Part shown: positions 20,433 through 30,600 of the stretch, in pieces
Numbering within the stretch: the stretch's first letter is position 1
How the letters are laid out: every line of letters starts with the position of its first letter
Source of the DNA: Mycosarcoma maydis
Taxonomy: Eukaryota > Basidiomycota > Ustilaginomycetes > Ustilaginales
Assembly: GCF_000328475.2 (NCBI RefSeq)
Contig: NC_026493.1
Coordinates: 1-64,000 of the forward strand
DNA: 64,000 nt
Reading direction: 5' to 3'
Program-made: the position numbers and the translations under genes
Notes under the pieces: generated by a model
What the model was told of the DNA's origin: nothing
Seen by the model: the letters and a program-made list of their open reading frames with translations, nothing else
Databases searched by the model: none

Positions 20433-21773
20433 TCAGACAGTTTGGTCTGCGTTGAGCAGATTCTGTTTGATCGACTTGAAAGTGGACATCATGAAGCCGA
20501 CATAGTCGTCGACGTGCAGTGCCTCGAGGTTGACATACGTAGCCTCCTTGATCTGCTGCACTGTTGGGCTCGCCTCAGAAGCGAAGTGCTTTGCCGCCTT
20601 GTTGACGCCCTCCGAGGCGGTTTTGGCCGCCTCAACTGCTTGCAGCCGAAGTTGGGCGAGAGCGAGAACGACAGCCTGCTCGCGGTACTTGGCGGTGGAC
20701 TGTGCCGACTCGGCTGCCTGCTGACAAAATGACACAAAACCGCGGCCAAGCTGCTGCTGTCTGTACTGCGAGGCCATCCGTGCTGTACGTTTGGCGGCTT
20801 TGTGCAGCTCCTCGCAAGTCGTCTTTGCCGCCTCGGCAGCCTGGCGACGGACTTGCACAAACGCAGGACTCAACACGGTCTGGTGGTACTTGGCGGTACG
20901 TTGCGCAGTTTGGGTAGCGTGCTCATGGACAAAGTCGAAAGCGGGACGCACCTGCTCTCGATTACATCGCGACGTGAATTCCGCGGTTTGGTGGGCAGCG
21001 TAAAATGCTTGTTGGCGCAAATCGGCAAAAGTGGGCAGGATCTGCTGCTCGTGATAACGTTGGACGAGACGCGCGGCGTGGTAGGCTTGCTCTTTGGCTG
21101 CCAATATGGCAGGCTGCAGAGAACGCTGGTAGACATGACTGAGTTCGGTCAACCAGAAAGCCCAGGTCGTGGTGGTGGCGTTTTCGAGATACGAAGATGC
21201 GGACAGAGATGGGAAGACGGGCAGATTGGGGTACGTATTGAATGCCATCTGTGCTGCGTGTGCAGCATATCGTTTTCCTCTGGGGTGTTTGGCGCCAAGA
21301 CTCGAGGAGCGAGCTGCGTTTCGGAGCGTGCTGGACTGGACGGAAGACCAGCCAAGAATGCTAAGGCTCTTTGATGTCGCCGATGTCTTCTGAAGCGCTA
21401 CTGAGCGGATACGTGAGGAGGAGCTGCACGAGCATTGAGCGTCCGGGCTTGGTTTTCTGGCTTTCCCAATGACAATACTGGAAGGAGATGGGTTGGCAGC
21501 GAGTGCCAGAGAAGGTGGGGTGCGGGCGGAGAGGATGGTGGAGCTGGTCGCTGGGATCTGAGAAGGCGAAGCGAATTTAGGGTGATGGACGATGGGCGCC
21601 AAGTTGGTGAGACCAAGAAGCGTGCTGGATCTGAAGCCTAGAAGCAGGGCGGCCAACAAAGCAACAAGCCAGACCGACTTGGAGCGACGCATGAAGGCGA
21701 AGCTGCGATAAGGGAGCGAAGGGCCGACTTGCTTTTGTTCAGGTTGAAACATGAAATCCATTTTCTCGATCAT
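20433..21773 (-). CDS. Type II membrane protein with amphipathic (apolipoprotein/LEA-like) repeats
   Basis: A 446-residue protein from ATG 21773; the frame also runs on upstream through the N gap, which I do not count. After a basic stretch (FMRRSKS) residues 34-49 form one membrane segment (VWLVALLAALLLGF), with Arg/Lys before it, so the C-terminal part probably faces the lumen or exterior. A Ser-rich linker follows. From about residue 230 to the end there are five or six imperfect 26-38-residue units with the pattern QAxxAAxxTAxYxxQ...PAFxxVR, rich in Ala, Gln, Lys and Tyr and spaced as long amphipathic helices. I do not recognise a named family. The repeats resemble LEA, perilipin or apolipoprotein-like lipid- or membrane-covering helices. 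It is divergent from THO2. Confidence 0.75.
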   Translation of the reverse strand: MIEKMDFMFQPEQKQVGPSLPYRSFAFMRRSKSVWLVALLAALLLGFRSSTLLGLTNLAPIVHHPKFASPSQIPATSSTILSARTPPSLALAANPSPSSIVIGKARKPSPDAQCSCSSSSRIRSVALQKTSATSKSLSILGWSSVQSSTLRNAARSSSLGAKHPRGKRYAAHAAQMAFNTYPNLPVFPSLSASSYLENATTTTWAFWLTELSHVYQRSLQPAILAAKEQAYHAARLVQRYHEQQILPTFADLRQQAFYAAHQTAEFTSRCNREQVRPAFDFVHEHATQTAQRTAKYHQTVLSPAFVQVRRQAAEAAKTTCEELHKAAKRTARMASQYRQQQLGRGFVSFCQQAAESAQSTAKYREQAVVLALAQLRLQAVEAAKTASEGVNKAAKHFASEASPTVQQIKEATYVNLEALHVDDYVGFMMSTFKSIKQNLLNADQTV

Positions 21774-21851
21774 ACCGAGGTCGGTTGCGGATGCAGCACT
21801 GAGCAGACATGATGTTGGTGCGACTGGGCTCAGAGGTCGGCAGCAGAATTC

Positions 21852-21951
21852 NNNNNNNNNNNNNNNNNNNNNNNNNNNNNNNNNNNNNNNNNNNNNNNNN
21901 NNNNNNNNNNNNNNNNNNNNNNNNNNNNNNNNNNNNNNNNNNNNNNNNNNN
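21852..21951. other. Assembly gap (100 N)
   Basis: Exactly 100 N, the conventional placeholder for a gap of unknown length. It removes the 5' part of THO2. The distance to the divergent start at 21773 is otherwise only 78 bp, so the real gap should be much longer than 100 bp. Confidence 0.95.
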
Positions 21952-21953
21952 TT

Positions 21954-24900
21954 CGCACCGCTAGGCTCTTCAAGCAGCAAAAGTTCAACCTCCTTCGCGA
22001 GGAAAATGAAGGTTATACTGCCCTCATCACCGAAATCCTCACCAATCTCGGCCCTTCCGTAGCTCCAGTCCGGCTTCAACCATCGAGTCGGCTTGATTTC
22101 ACTGCCCCGGCTGCCATCTTCGCCGCTGATTCAGTCACCGTCGTCGAAACCGAATCGCCGCTTGTTCGAAATCGTCGCGCAGCACGCGTCATGAACAACG
22201 TACAAGCGCTCATCGGCTATTTTGACCTGGATGCTAACCGTGTTTTTGATGTTATCCTCGATCTATTCGCCGCCGAAATCATGCGCCATTACCCTTTCTT
22301 CCTCGCTTTGCTTGCCTTGCTTGCCGAATCTCCCTGCGCAAATGTGGACGCACCATCCGCTTCAGCATCCACCTCCAACGGCACTGCTACCAACCTCTTC
22401 GCCGGTATCGATCTCGACCTCTCATCTGACTCGGGCGATCGTATCTGTGCTCAACTTCTCGGCTTCAAATTTGCACACTACTGCCACCCCGACACCAACG
22501 AGGCCACTCCGGACGAGCTCTACTTTCTTGCCGCTCTTCTCATCAAAGTTGGTCTTGTCCGTTTCGCCGACCTCTACCCTCACCTCTCACCCAACGAACA
22601 AGACATGAACAAGCTTCACGCCAAACACCGTCAAGCCATGTCTGCCAAAGTATCCAGCGCTCGAGCCAACGCTCTCTCTATGGCTGCGCCTCTCACCGAC
22701 GACACAGACTCATCCTCTACACACAAAGATTCATCCAAAGCCACCGCCGATGCTGCTCCGAAGGAGCCACCATACCAGATTGTCGGTCTACTCCGAGCTT
22801 TACTTGCCTTTGGTGACTTGCGACACGCCCTGTTCATCCTCACACGCTACCCGTGGCTCTGCTCCGCTTTCGACGAAATCGCCGACCCATTCATCCGCTT
22901 GCTGAACGTCATCATACAGCCCGCTTACGACGAGATATCCTATTCTCGTATGAACCCAGCACTCGCGAGTGCGGCTGTTACAGCGCCTAGGCCGCGTTGG
23001 GATAGCAAACGGCAGGAGGTCGTTCCACCGACTGTCAAGAGCCTTGTCTTGACTCGCAAAGTGCCCGAGCCTGCCCCTTCCTTGAATTGCCAGCAGGTCT
23101 TCTTCTATCCTCACTGGACTGACTCACTACCTACCTGTCGCAATCTCGACGACGTTGTTCGTATCTTTCTGCCACTCCTCAAGGTGCTGGGCGTATCTTT
23201 GTGGAGGGACGCCGCGCTGCTACAGAAAGTCTGCCGCCTCACCAAGGTCGGCTTCCGGCTGGCCAATGCTACAGTCACCGCCGATTCATCAGCATCAGCC
23301 GACATGTTCGATGATTTTGGCGAGTCCCAACAACAAGACGAGGCTCAGATCTGGTACGACGTCTTGCGCTTCCATCTTTTGCCGGCACTTTCTCTCTCTC
23401 CATCCAATTCGGGCATCGTTGACGAGATCTGGATGCTGGTCCGCATCATGCCGTACGAGAAGCGCTTCTCGCTATACGGTCAATGGAAGAACGAACTTTA
23501 CCAGCTTCCAGAGCTTCGCGCAGCCCAAGCTTCTACGGAAAAGGAGGCTAAGGGCATTCTTAAACGAATCAGCAAGGACAACCTCAAGCAATCTGGTCGC
23601 AATCTTGCCAAAGCCTCGCACTCCAACCCTACCATCTTCTTCACAATCGCCTTGAACCAAGTCCAGGCGTATGACAATCTGATCCAGCCACTGGTCGAAT
23701 CCGCAAAATACCTTTCCCAATTCGAGTACGACATCTTTTCCTTCAATCTTGTCGACGCGCTCAGCAATCCAGAAAAGGAACGAACCAAGCAAGACGGTAC
23801 CAACATCAGCTTGTGGCTCAAGAGTCTCGCTGCCTTTTGTGGCACCCTCTTTCGCCGCTACGCCATGATGGACTGCACTCCCATTCTGCAATACCTCGTC
23901 AACCAGCTCAAAGCCAACAACTCCAAGGATCTGGTCATCATGTCGGAACTCATCACCAAAATGTCCGGAATCGAGCCATTGGCCAATCTCGCCGATGCAC
24001 AGATCGCCGCTCTGACCGGCGGCCGACACTTGCACATGGAAGCCATGATGGCCGTCAACGCACTCACTGGTAGCAAGGAGCGTCTCGCCTATCGTCGTTC
24101 GGGACAACGCCTACTGAACGCTCTGATCGAAAGCAAGCTCTCTGTTCCCCTTCTGATACTCGTCGCCCAACAGCGTCAGGCTTGTATTCACATTGTACCG
24201 GAGAGCGAGGCGCACCTCAAGTACCTCGGCAATCTGTATGACTCATGCCAAGAAGTGCTGCTGCAATACGTCGAGTTCCTCTTCAATCATCTCGAGACTG
24301 CCGACTACGCCTCGCTCGTACCTTCGCTTCAACATCTCTGCGTTCGCTTCGGTATCGAGCCTGCCATGGCCTTCTACATTTCCAGACCCAAGCTCGTACA
24401 TAGCATGAGACAGGTCGAGGCGGCAGAAGCAGCAGAAAGGCTGCGCGCCGAGCTTACAGCGAGTCGCGCAAAGGCCAAGGCAGCCGAAGATCAACTTGCT
24501 ATACCCGATGAAGCGCGACCAAATCCCTCAGCGCAGCTACAAGGCTCCGCACTAGCGGCAAATCCAAACAAGGATGCTGATGTCGTGATGGAGGATGTCG
24601 AAGCGTCCACGTCTGACACAAAGGACTCGGAAGCGAACGATACGAGCGGAAAGGAGGCAGACACCGCGGCACCCGGCATTGTGGCCGAGGGAGGGAAAGA
24701 CGAACCCTCGTCACCAGCGGCAGAGCCATGGCACAAAGGTTTGCTGGATGCCATCGCGGCTGCCAAGAATATGCTGCCCGAATCTGCGCAAACTAGCCTT
24801 GGGGTTCACTTTTATGTCACTTTCTGGCAGCTCAGTCTCGCTGATGTTAGTGTCCCCATCGAGCGGTACCAGCAGGAGGTTAAGCGACTCAATGCCCTCA

Positions 24901-27464
24901 TCCGCGATACCAACATCGATGAGCAGCGTACGCGCCTTCAAGATACCATTGGTCAGCTCAATGCCGAGATGAAGGATCAGATGAAGTCGCATGAAGTTAC
25001 ACGCAAACGCCTCTTGGCAGAAAAGGACCACTGGTTTCGCGACAGTGCGGATCGAGGCGCCATCGTGACGCATCTGATCCAATACTGTCTTTTCCCACGT
25101 GCCCTTCTCTCTCCGACCGACGCAATTCTTGCGGGAAAGTTCATTCGCACGGCGCACAACCTTGGTACGCGCAACTTTTCCAGTCTCACCGCCTACGACA
25201 AGGTCTTTGTTGACCACATTTCTGCCGTCATATTCTCTTGCACCGAGAACGAGGCGCGCAACTATTCGAGATTCCTCTGCACCGTTCTATCCGACCTCAC
25301 CCCATGGCATCGTCAGGCCGAAACGTATGCCAAAGAGGCGATTGGACAGAAGCTGCCCGGCTTCCAGATGCGGTGGCATGACCGCCACGGTGGTGAAGAG
25401 ATTCCTGCAGCTGACCTTCTCTCGTGGGAAAAGTTCCGAATCATCTTCTGCAAGTGGCAGGACTGCCTCCAGCGAGCTTTCAAGAATTGTCTGTCCTCCG
25501 GCGAATACATGCGCATTCGTAACACTATCATCGTGATGACACGGATCTCCCCCTTCTATCCGCTGATCGAATCCAATGGCACCGAAATCAGCGCGCTGGT
25601 CGAGGCACTTGCAGCCAACGAACAACGTGGAGACCTCAAGATTCTCGCACAGGGTCTGCTGGCCACTCTCAAGTCCCGCAAGAAGTCGTGGATTCCCTTG
25701 CATCAGGCCTGTACGGTGCCAAACCCTCCGACCGTGGTAAAAACTCCAGCTTCGATCCCTCCTCCTCATCCCAACAATGCTGGCAAGGCAGCAACGGCAA
25801 CACCCATCCCCATCTCCTCTTCTTCCTCCTCGGAAAAGGATACCCAGGCGCCACCGGATAAGGGCAAGACACAAGCATCGTCATGGCCCAAAGAGACGGC
25901 GAATACCATCCCGCAGGCACAGCCAAGGAAAGAAACTGCAGCCAGTGTCTCGTCTCTCTCTAACAGTGGCACTGCGGACAAAGTAACCGAGAAGGCCGGC
26001 ACGCCTGTCGCAGCAGCGCCGAGAGCTTCAGCTGCATCGGCAGGAGCAAGCAGCCGTGGACCGGCTACAAGGGTCCCACCCAGCGCAAACCTGCCAACTC
26101 GTCCAGCGCTTGCTTCGCAGAAAACAGCGCCCACAGAGCCCAAAGATCGACGATCAGCTCTTCCAAGTAGCTCAGCATCCAATGAGCCTCGGCGAGGAGC
26201 CGAGCGGGGCAGCACCAAGGTGGACGAAGCTTCGGGACGTGGTGCTGCTGGTGGGCGTAGCCAGGCTGTGCCACCATCTGGGCCTCGCGGCGAGCTTGCA
26301 CGCGATGTTGGACTCCCCTCGCGCCCTTCACGTGAGCCTACAGCGTTCAACGATCGCAGCAGTGCGAGCAATGGAGCGGGACATCGACATGTGCCTTCTC
26401 AAGTACCTCGTGAATCCATCGACAAGCCGCTGGCACGTACAACAGTCACGATGACTCCACCTACTGGACCTGCCAGCACCTCGAGCGCACAAGCAGTACG
26501 CTCTCGCGCCGAACGCGATCGTAGTGAGCGTTCGGCGTCAGCTTCCTTGGTTCCAATCAACAAGGACAAGGATGAGCGAGAACGTGAGCGTGTACGCGAT
26601 CGCAATGATCGCCAAAGCGACCGCGACAAGACACGCGTTTCGGAGCGCGAACGTGAACGCGAGCGCGAGCGTGATAAGGATCGGGATCGACGCGAACGAG
26701 AGCGGGAACGGGAACGGGAACGGGATCGCTCTGCTCGAGACCGCGATCGTGATCGTGATCGTGATCGAGACCGAGACCGTGAAAATGAACGCGAACGCGA
26801 ACGCGAAAGGGAGAGGGAGAGGGAGAGGGACAAAGAGGTACGCGATCGGGAGCGGACACGAGAGCGGGAGCGTGCAAGCAGCAATCGGGGACGTGATCGA
26901 GAAGATAGGCGGCGAGAGGGCGGGAGCGCGCAAGCAAGTCGGAATGGCACGCCCGTGCGCGATGTTGGGGATGCGTCGCGTGCAAGCGGCTTCAACACGC
27001 CGCTTGCTCCTCGTCAAGATCGCGAAGCACAGCAGCAGCATGATCGCGAATCGGTAGCAGCTACAACCAGTTCGGCTCGGTCTACGCCGGGCGTTGGCGC
27101 GCCCACGGACGAAGTGCGCATCCGCACTGCGCCGGAAGCTCAAAGAAAACGCACACTGGTTGATCGGCTCGGCGGCTCGGCGGCTGCGTCCTCGGGCAGC
27201 GCATCTCCGATTCGCCCTCCCGGAATCGAGACGGATCCACGCGTGTCGAGAGACGTTGCTGATTCGGCCAAACGCATCAAGATTGACCGCACTCAGAAGT
27301 ACGCCAATGCACGTCCACACGCGCCTTCCACGATCCCTGATGCACCGCAGTCGGACAGGAGGCAGCAGCCATCCTCTCGCAACTCGTTCGGCTCCGCAGC
27401 TCGTCGTGATGGCGGCCGCGATCACCGGCGAGATCGCTCGGCCCGCAGAGCCGGCAACGCATGA
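21954..27464 (+). CDS. THO2: THO complex subunit 2 (5' end lost in gap)
   Basis: The open frame enters from the N gap (first full codon 21954) and runs 1836 residues to the stop. The first visible residues, FKQQKFNLLREENEGY, match the conserved start of the THOC2 core. IGYFDLDANRVFDVILDLFAAE follows, again a THO2 signature. The central helical region (to about 25700) is conserved in character. The C-terminal third is disordered: Ser/Thr/Pro/Ala-rich, then a long Arg-Glu/Arg-Asp repeat (about 26560-26900), then basic. In the family, THO/TREX packages nascent mRNA and couples transcription to export; Tho2 is its scaffold, in the nucleus. Homologues have well over a hundred residues before the first visible motif, so that part is missing. 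An earlier ATG candidate at 22191 would delete a conserved block and is rejected. Confidence 0.92.
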   Translation, partial: RTARLFKQQKFNLLREENEGYTALITEILTNLGPSVAPVRLQPSSRLDFTAPAAIFAADSVTVVETESPLVRNRRAARVMNNVQALIGYFDLDANRVFDVILDLFAAEIMRHYPFFLALLALLAESPCANVDAPSASASTSNGTATNLFAGIDLDLSSDSGDRICAQLLGFKFAHYCHPDTNEATPDELYFLAALLIKVGLVRFADLYPHLSPNEQDMNKLHAKHRQAMSAKVSSARANALSMAAPLTDDTDSSSTHKDSSKATADAAPKEPPYQIVGLLRALLAFGDLRHALFILTRYPWLCSAFDEIADPFIRLLNVIIQPAYDEISYSRMNPALASAAVTAPRPRWDSKRQEVVPPTVKSLVLTRKVPEPAPSLNCQQVFFYPHWTDSLPTCRNLDDVVRIFLPLLKVLGVSLWRDAALLQKVCRLTKVGFRLANATVTADSSASADMFDDFGESQQQDEAQIWYDVLRFHLLPALSLSPSNSGIVDEIWMLVRIMPYEKRFSLYGQWKNELYQLPELRAAQASTEKEAKGILKRISKDNLKQSGRNLAKASHSNPTIFFTIALNQVQAYDNLIQPLVESAKYLSQFEYDIFSFNLVDALSNPEKERTKQDGTNISLWLKSLAAFCGTLFRRYAMMDCTPILQYLVNQLKANNSKDLVIMSELITKMSGIEPLANLADAQIAALTGGRHLHMEAMMAVNALTGSKERLAYRRSGQRLLNALIESKLSVPLLILVAQQRQACIHIVPESEAHLKYLGNLYDSCQEVLLQYVEFLFNHLETADYASLVPSLQHLCVRFGIEPAMAFYISRPKLVHSMRQVEAAEAAERLRAELTASRAKAKAAEDQLAIPDEARPNPSAQLQGSALAANPNKDADVVMEDVEASTSDTKDSEANDTSGKEADTAAPGIVAEGGKDEPSSPAAEPWHKGLLDAIAAAKNMLPESAQTSLGVHFYVTFWQLSLADVSVPIERYQQEVKRLNALIRDTNIDEQRTRLQDTIGQLNAEMKDQMKSHEVTRKRLLAEKDHWFRDSADRGAIVTHLIQYCLFPRALLSPTDAILAGKFIRTAHNLGTRNFSSLTAYDKVFVDHISAVIFSCTENEARNYSRFLCTVLSDLTPWHRQAETYAKEAIGQKLPGFQMRWHDRHGGEEIPAADLLSWEKFRIIFCKWQDCLQRAFKNCLSSGEYMRIRNTIIVMTRISPFYPLIESNGTEISALVEALAANEQRGDLKILAQGLLATLKSRKKSWIPLHQACTVPNPPTVVKTPASIPPPHPNNAGKAATATPIPISSSSSSEKDTQAPPDKGKTQASSWPKETANTIPQAQPRKETAASVSSLSNSGTADKVTEKAGTPVAAAPRASAASAGASSRGPATRVPPSANLPTRPALASQKTAPTEPKDRRSALPSSSASNEPRRGAERGSTKVDEASGRGAAGGRSQAVPPSGPRGELARDVGLPSRPSREPTAFNDRSSASNGAGHRHVPSQVPRESIDKPLARTTVTMTPPTGPASTSSAQAVRSRAERDRSERSASASLVPINKDKDERERERVRDRNDRQSDRDKTRVSERERERERERDKDRDRRERERERERERDRSARDRDRDRDRDRDRDRENERERERERERERERDKEVRDRERTRERERASSNRGRDREDRRREGGSAQASRNGTPVRDVGDASRASGFNTPLAPRQDREAQQQHDRESVAATTSSARSTPGVGAPTDEVRIRTAPEAQRKRTLVDRLGGSAAASSGSASPIRPPGIETDPRVSRDVADSAKRIKIDRTQKYANARPHAPSTIPDAPQSDRRQQPSSRNSFGSAARRDGGRDHRRDRSARRAGNA
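26560..26900 (+). repeat. Arg-Glu/Arg-Asp coding repeat in THO2
   Basis: GAGCG(T/C), GATCG(T/C) and GAACGC hexamers encode alternating RE and RD dipeptides for over 100 residues. The hexamer periodicity also keeps other frames and the opposite strand open, producing spurious long open frames here. Confidence 0.85.
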
Positions 27465-27610
27465 AGCTTTCTTGAAAGTACCCCGCAATTCCCCCGCACC
27501 CAACCACAGTCTGTTCAACACACTTCAGCCACCTTACTCCGATCCGAGACGTCTCAACTATCGACGACATGGTGTGGAAACGAGGTGAAACTTAGATTTC
27601 TGATGCTAGC

Positions 27611-30600
27611 TCATAAGAGGCCGTGTCTAGCGAGCGCGTCTCTGTAAGTGTCTGTGTGAGCCTGTTGAATGATGAGGTCGCGTTTGAGGCGCTTGTTTTC
27701 AACCATGAGCTGATGCTGGTCGGCCTTGGTGCGTTTGAGTTCTTGTCGAAGCACGCCGAGTTGGTCGATTTCCGGCGTCTGTGTGTGATCGTAGAGCATG
27801 TCTAGTTCTTCATTGAACGCCTTGTGGATCTCGGTGTTTTCGAGCCGGCCGTCAGCTTCGAGTGTGGTCAGGAGCTCGCATTTGCGTCTGAGCGCCGAAA
27901 TTTGAATCTCTAGTTTCTCCTTTTCCTTGGTCAACGTTTCGACGTTGCTGCCTCTCGTGTCGTCTGAGTGCGACAATTGTGCACGCTCGGCAGCAGGAGC
28001 AGGAGCACCTCCAGAGGCAGGAGCACTCGTAGCGTTGTTGAGATCGTGTACGATGCGATTGTGCATACGGATGCAAGAGATCCATTTTGAATCAACATCT
28101 GCTAACAGCAAGTCGAGTTTCTTGACTCGCGCATAGATGTGATCCACCTCGGCACTGATTGAAGCGGTAGCGTTCAGGTCGACCTGATTGAGCAGTGTCG
28201 AGTCGTCGCTGCGTCGCTTGCGCGGGGTACGTGCTTGGTTTTCCATGGCAGCCATGCTGCTCTGCAAGATGTCGATATCACATCTTAGCAGGCTCATTTC
28301 TTCTCTGAAAATCCGCAGCCCATGCTCCATTGCTTCGTTCCGCCGGCGTGCCTCGAGCGACTTGGACGCCGTAGACGAGTTGCGCACGGGCGTCGCCGGC
28401 GGTTTCGCTGCGTGGCTTTCGCCATGCCCGCGTTCCGTGGACGTCTCGCTCTCCGAGATCGAAGCGCGTTGAGTTTGCTCCTCTGTTGAGAGCCGCGCCA
28501 GCGGCTGGGATCGTGGCAGCGTTGCTGCCTGACGGGGCGCATCAGCTTCACTGTCGCGTCCCAGCGATCGTCGCTTGCTGAGTGAACCTTGTCGAGTGAA
28601 TTCAGCGACATCAGCATCGCTCGAAGAAAGCGGTCGTTTGGCGCCAGAAACACGTCTTCTAGCTACTTGAGGCTCGTTATCGTCACTGTTGTGCGCAGCG
28701 TCAGCTCCGTAGGTGCTCATGCTCGATACTGGCCTTGTCCGGATAGGTGTATTCACGTTGCTGTCCTCTGCGTTGTCAGTGTCTCGGACTGCTTTTGGCG
28801 CTGGTTTGCGACGAATGTTAAGAGGTGTGGTCGGACCGCTACTGAGCCAGGATGGCGATGTTGGCTCCATACGTCGCGATGTTGGTACAGGACTGGGGCT
28901 TGTCTGTTCTCTGGGACCCGTTGGTCTCCGACCCGCGGAGCTCGGCGTCCTACTGAGTTCGACTGAATCGGCTCTTTGGCGTTGCTGATATGGCGCCTGA
29001 GTCTTGGATGGGGACCAGTTCGTGGCGGTGGGTGCAGCGCTTTCCGTTCTCGCCCGAACATGGCCGCCAAGAATACGGCCGCCGGTCAATCGAGGTGAAG
29101 CTAGCGTCGAGGCACCAGCCGATGTGGACAGCAGCGAGACTGGATCAGGAGTGGCAGCTCGAGCTCGACGCAACAGTTGATCCTCGTTCTCATCGGCACT
29201 ATCTGCACCACAGCGGCTGATGACACTAGAAGGCGGCCCAACGGAAGAAGATCGTCGTCGTCCAAAACGTCTGAAGGAACCAGGCGAGTTGGTTGTGCCA
29301 CGAGAGAAAGCGTCAAAAGCACCGCTACGACTGCTAATGCTGGTGCCAGCCGTGGACATGGTCATACCGCGGCTGTTGATGGAAGCTGCGTTGCTGCTCA
29401 AAGTGCTCTTGGATGCATTGCTGTTACTGCGGCGGGCTGGCGATCCGAATACGTCGAGGTTGGATATGCCGGCACTTGAAATACTGGATGTGGCCGCGCT
29501 TGCGCCGAAGAGGAGGGAGCGGCCAAAGTTCTCGAGACCCGCAGCTGCCTTTGCTCGCTGACGGAAACCTGACCCAGAAAGAGTGCCCGGTTGACTTAGT
29601 GTGTACGTGCGAACTGCACTGCCGAAACGCTTTTCGACTTCGTCTGAAAGTTGCGCGAGGTGGTCGCCGAGATCTGCAGATGACAGCGTGTGCATCTCGC
29701 CATGCACCTCGCCTCCATCGTGAGTTGCCTTGGTACGCACCTGTGCTAGGAATTCCTCTTCCATCTCGTCGATGTGGCTCACGTCCAGCATCGCGTGCGG
29801 ATGAGTCAGCTCAGAGCTGCCCAGACGTGTTCGTGCATCAACGCCATGATGATCGACAGAGATGGCCACAGCAGACCTGATCGGTTGATCCGCATAGCCC
29901 TGCCTTGAATGCAAATGAAAGTAGATGAGCTTGCGCGCGTCTTGCAGCCTCGTGCTTGTTTGTGGCGCGCCTGGCAAAACATCGCTCGAGTCGTATCTTC
30001 GACGTGAGGCAGGTAGGATGATGCATCGAGTCTCGCAGCGGCTTTGAGCGGCCTTGTAGAGTGCCTTGGCTTTCCAGACACTTTCGAGAAAGCGCATCTT
30101 TTCGAGCTTTGCCGAAACATCAGCATCGAGCAAGGAAGAGCCTGTGTGAATGCGGGACCCATGTGTAGAGGGCGCCGGTGCAGAGATGTCGACAGCCACA
30201 TACTGACGGAGAGGTCGATTGGACCATTTATCTCCAATGACGTGGCTAGGTTGACGAAGCAAGGTGAGTTGTAGGTCGGTTCCGCCGAGGTCCTGAGCCT
30301 CGATATCCATCAGGCTGACCGTGCCGCGGAAAGCTAGTTCGGGGCGTTTGCCTTGGACAAGCAGAGATGCAGTAGAACTCTTTTCGGTGACAATTTTCAT
30401 CTGAGAAGTGAGGCGGCCGATGTCGTCGAGACCAACGAGCTTGCGACCGCTCGTAGAGGCGTGGGCGCGTTTAACGATGACGATGCGATCGTCAAAGAGA
30501 AAAAGCGTGCAAGGGATGGGTTTTAGGCCGGAGAAGGAAGCACCGATGCCAGAAGCAGCTGCTGAGGAGTCGAGTGGAAAGTCGTCTACATCGATGCAAT

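Noticed and set aside
21774..22079. Extension of the membrane-repeat protein through the N gap to 22079
   Set aside because: The extension is an artefact of N being read as open; beyond the gap the DNA belongs to THO2 on the other strand.
22191..22193. ATG 22191 as the THO2 start
   Set aside because: The frame is open and conserved upstream to the gap (FNLLREENEGY), so this is an internal Met.
26399..27521. Long minus-strand open frames (199 and 327 codons) opposite the THO2 tail
   Set aside because: They are produced by the RE/RD hexamer repeat and GC-rich codon use of THO2; composition is Ser/Arg or Ile/Pro/Thr repetitive with no domain.
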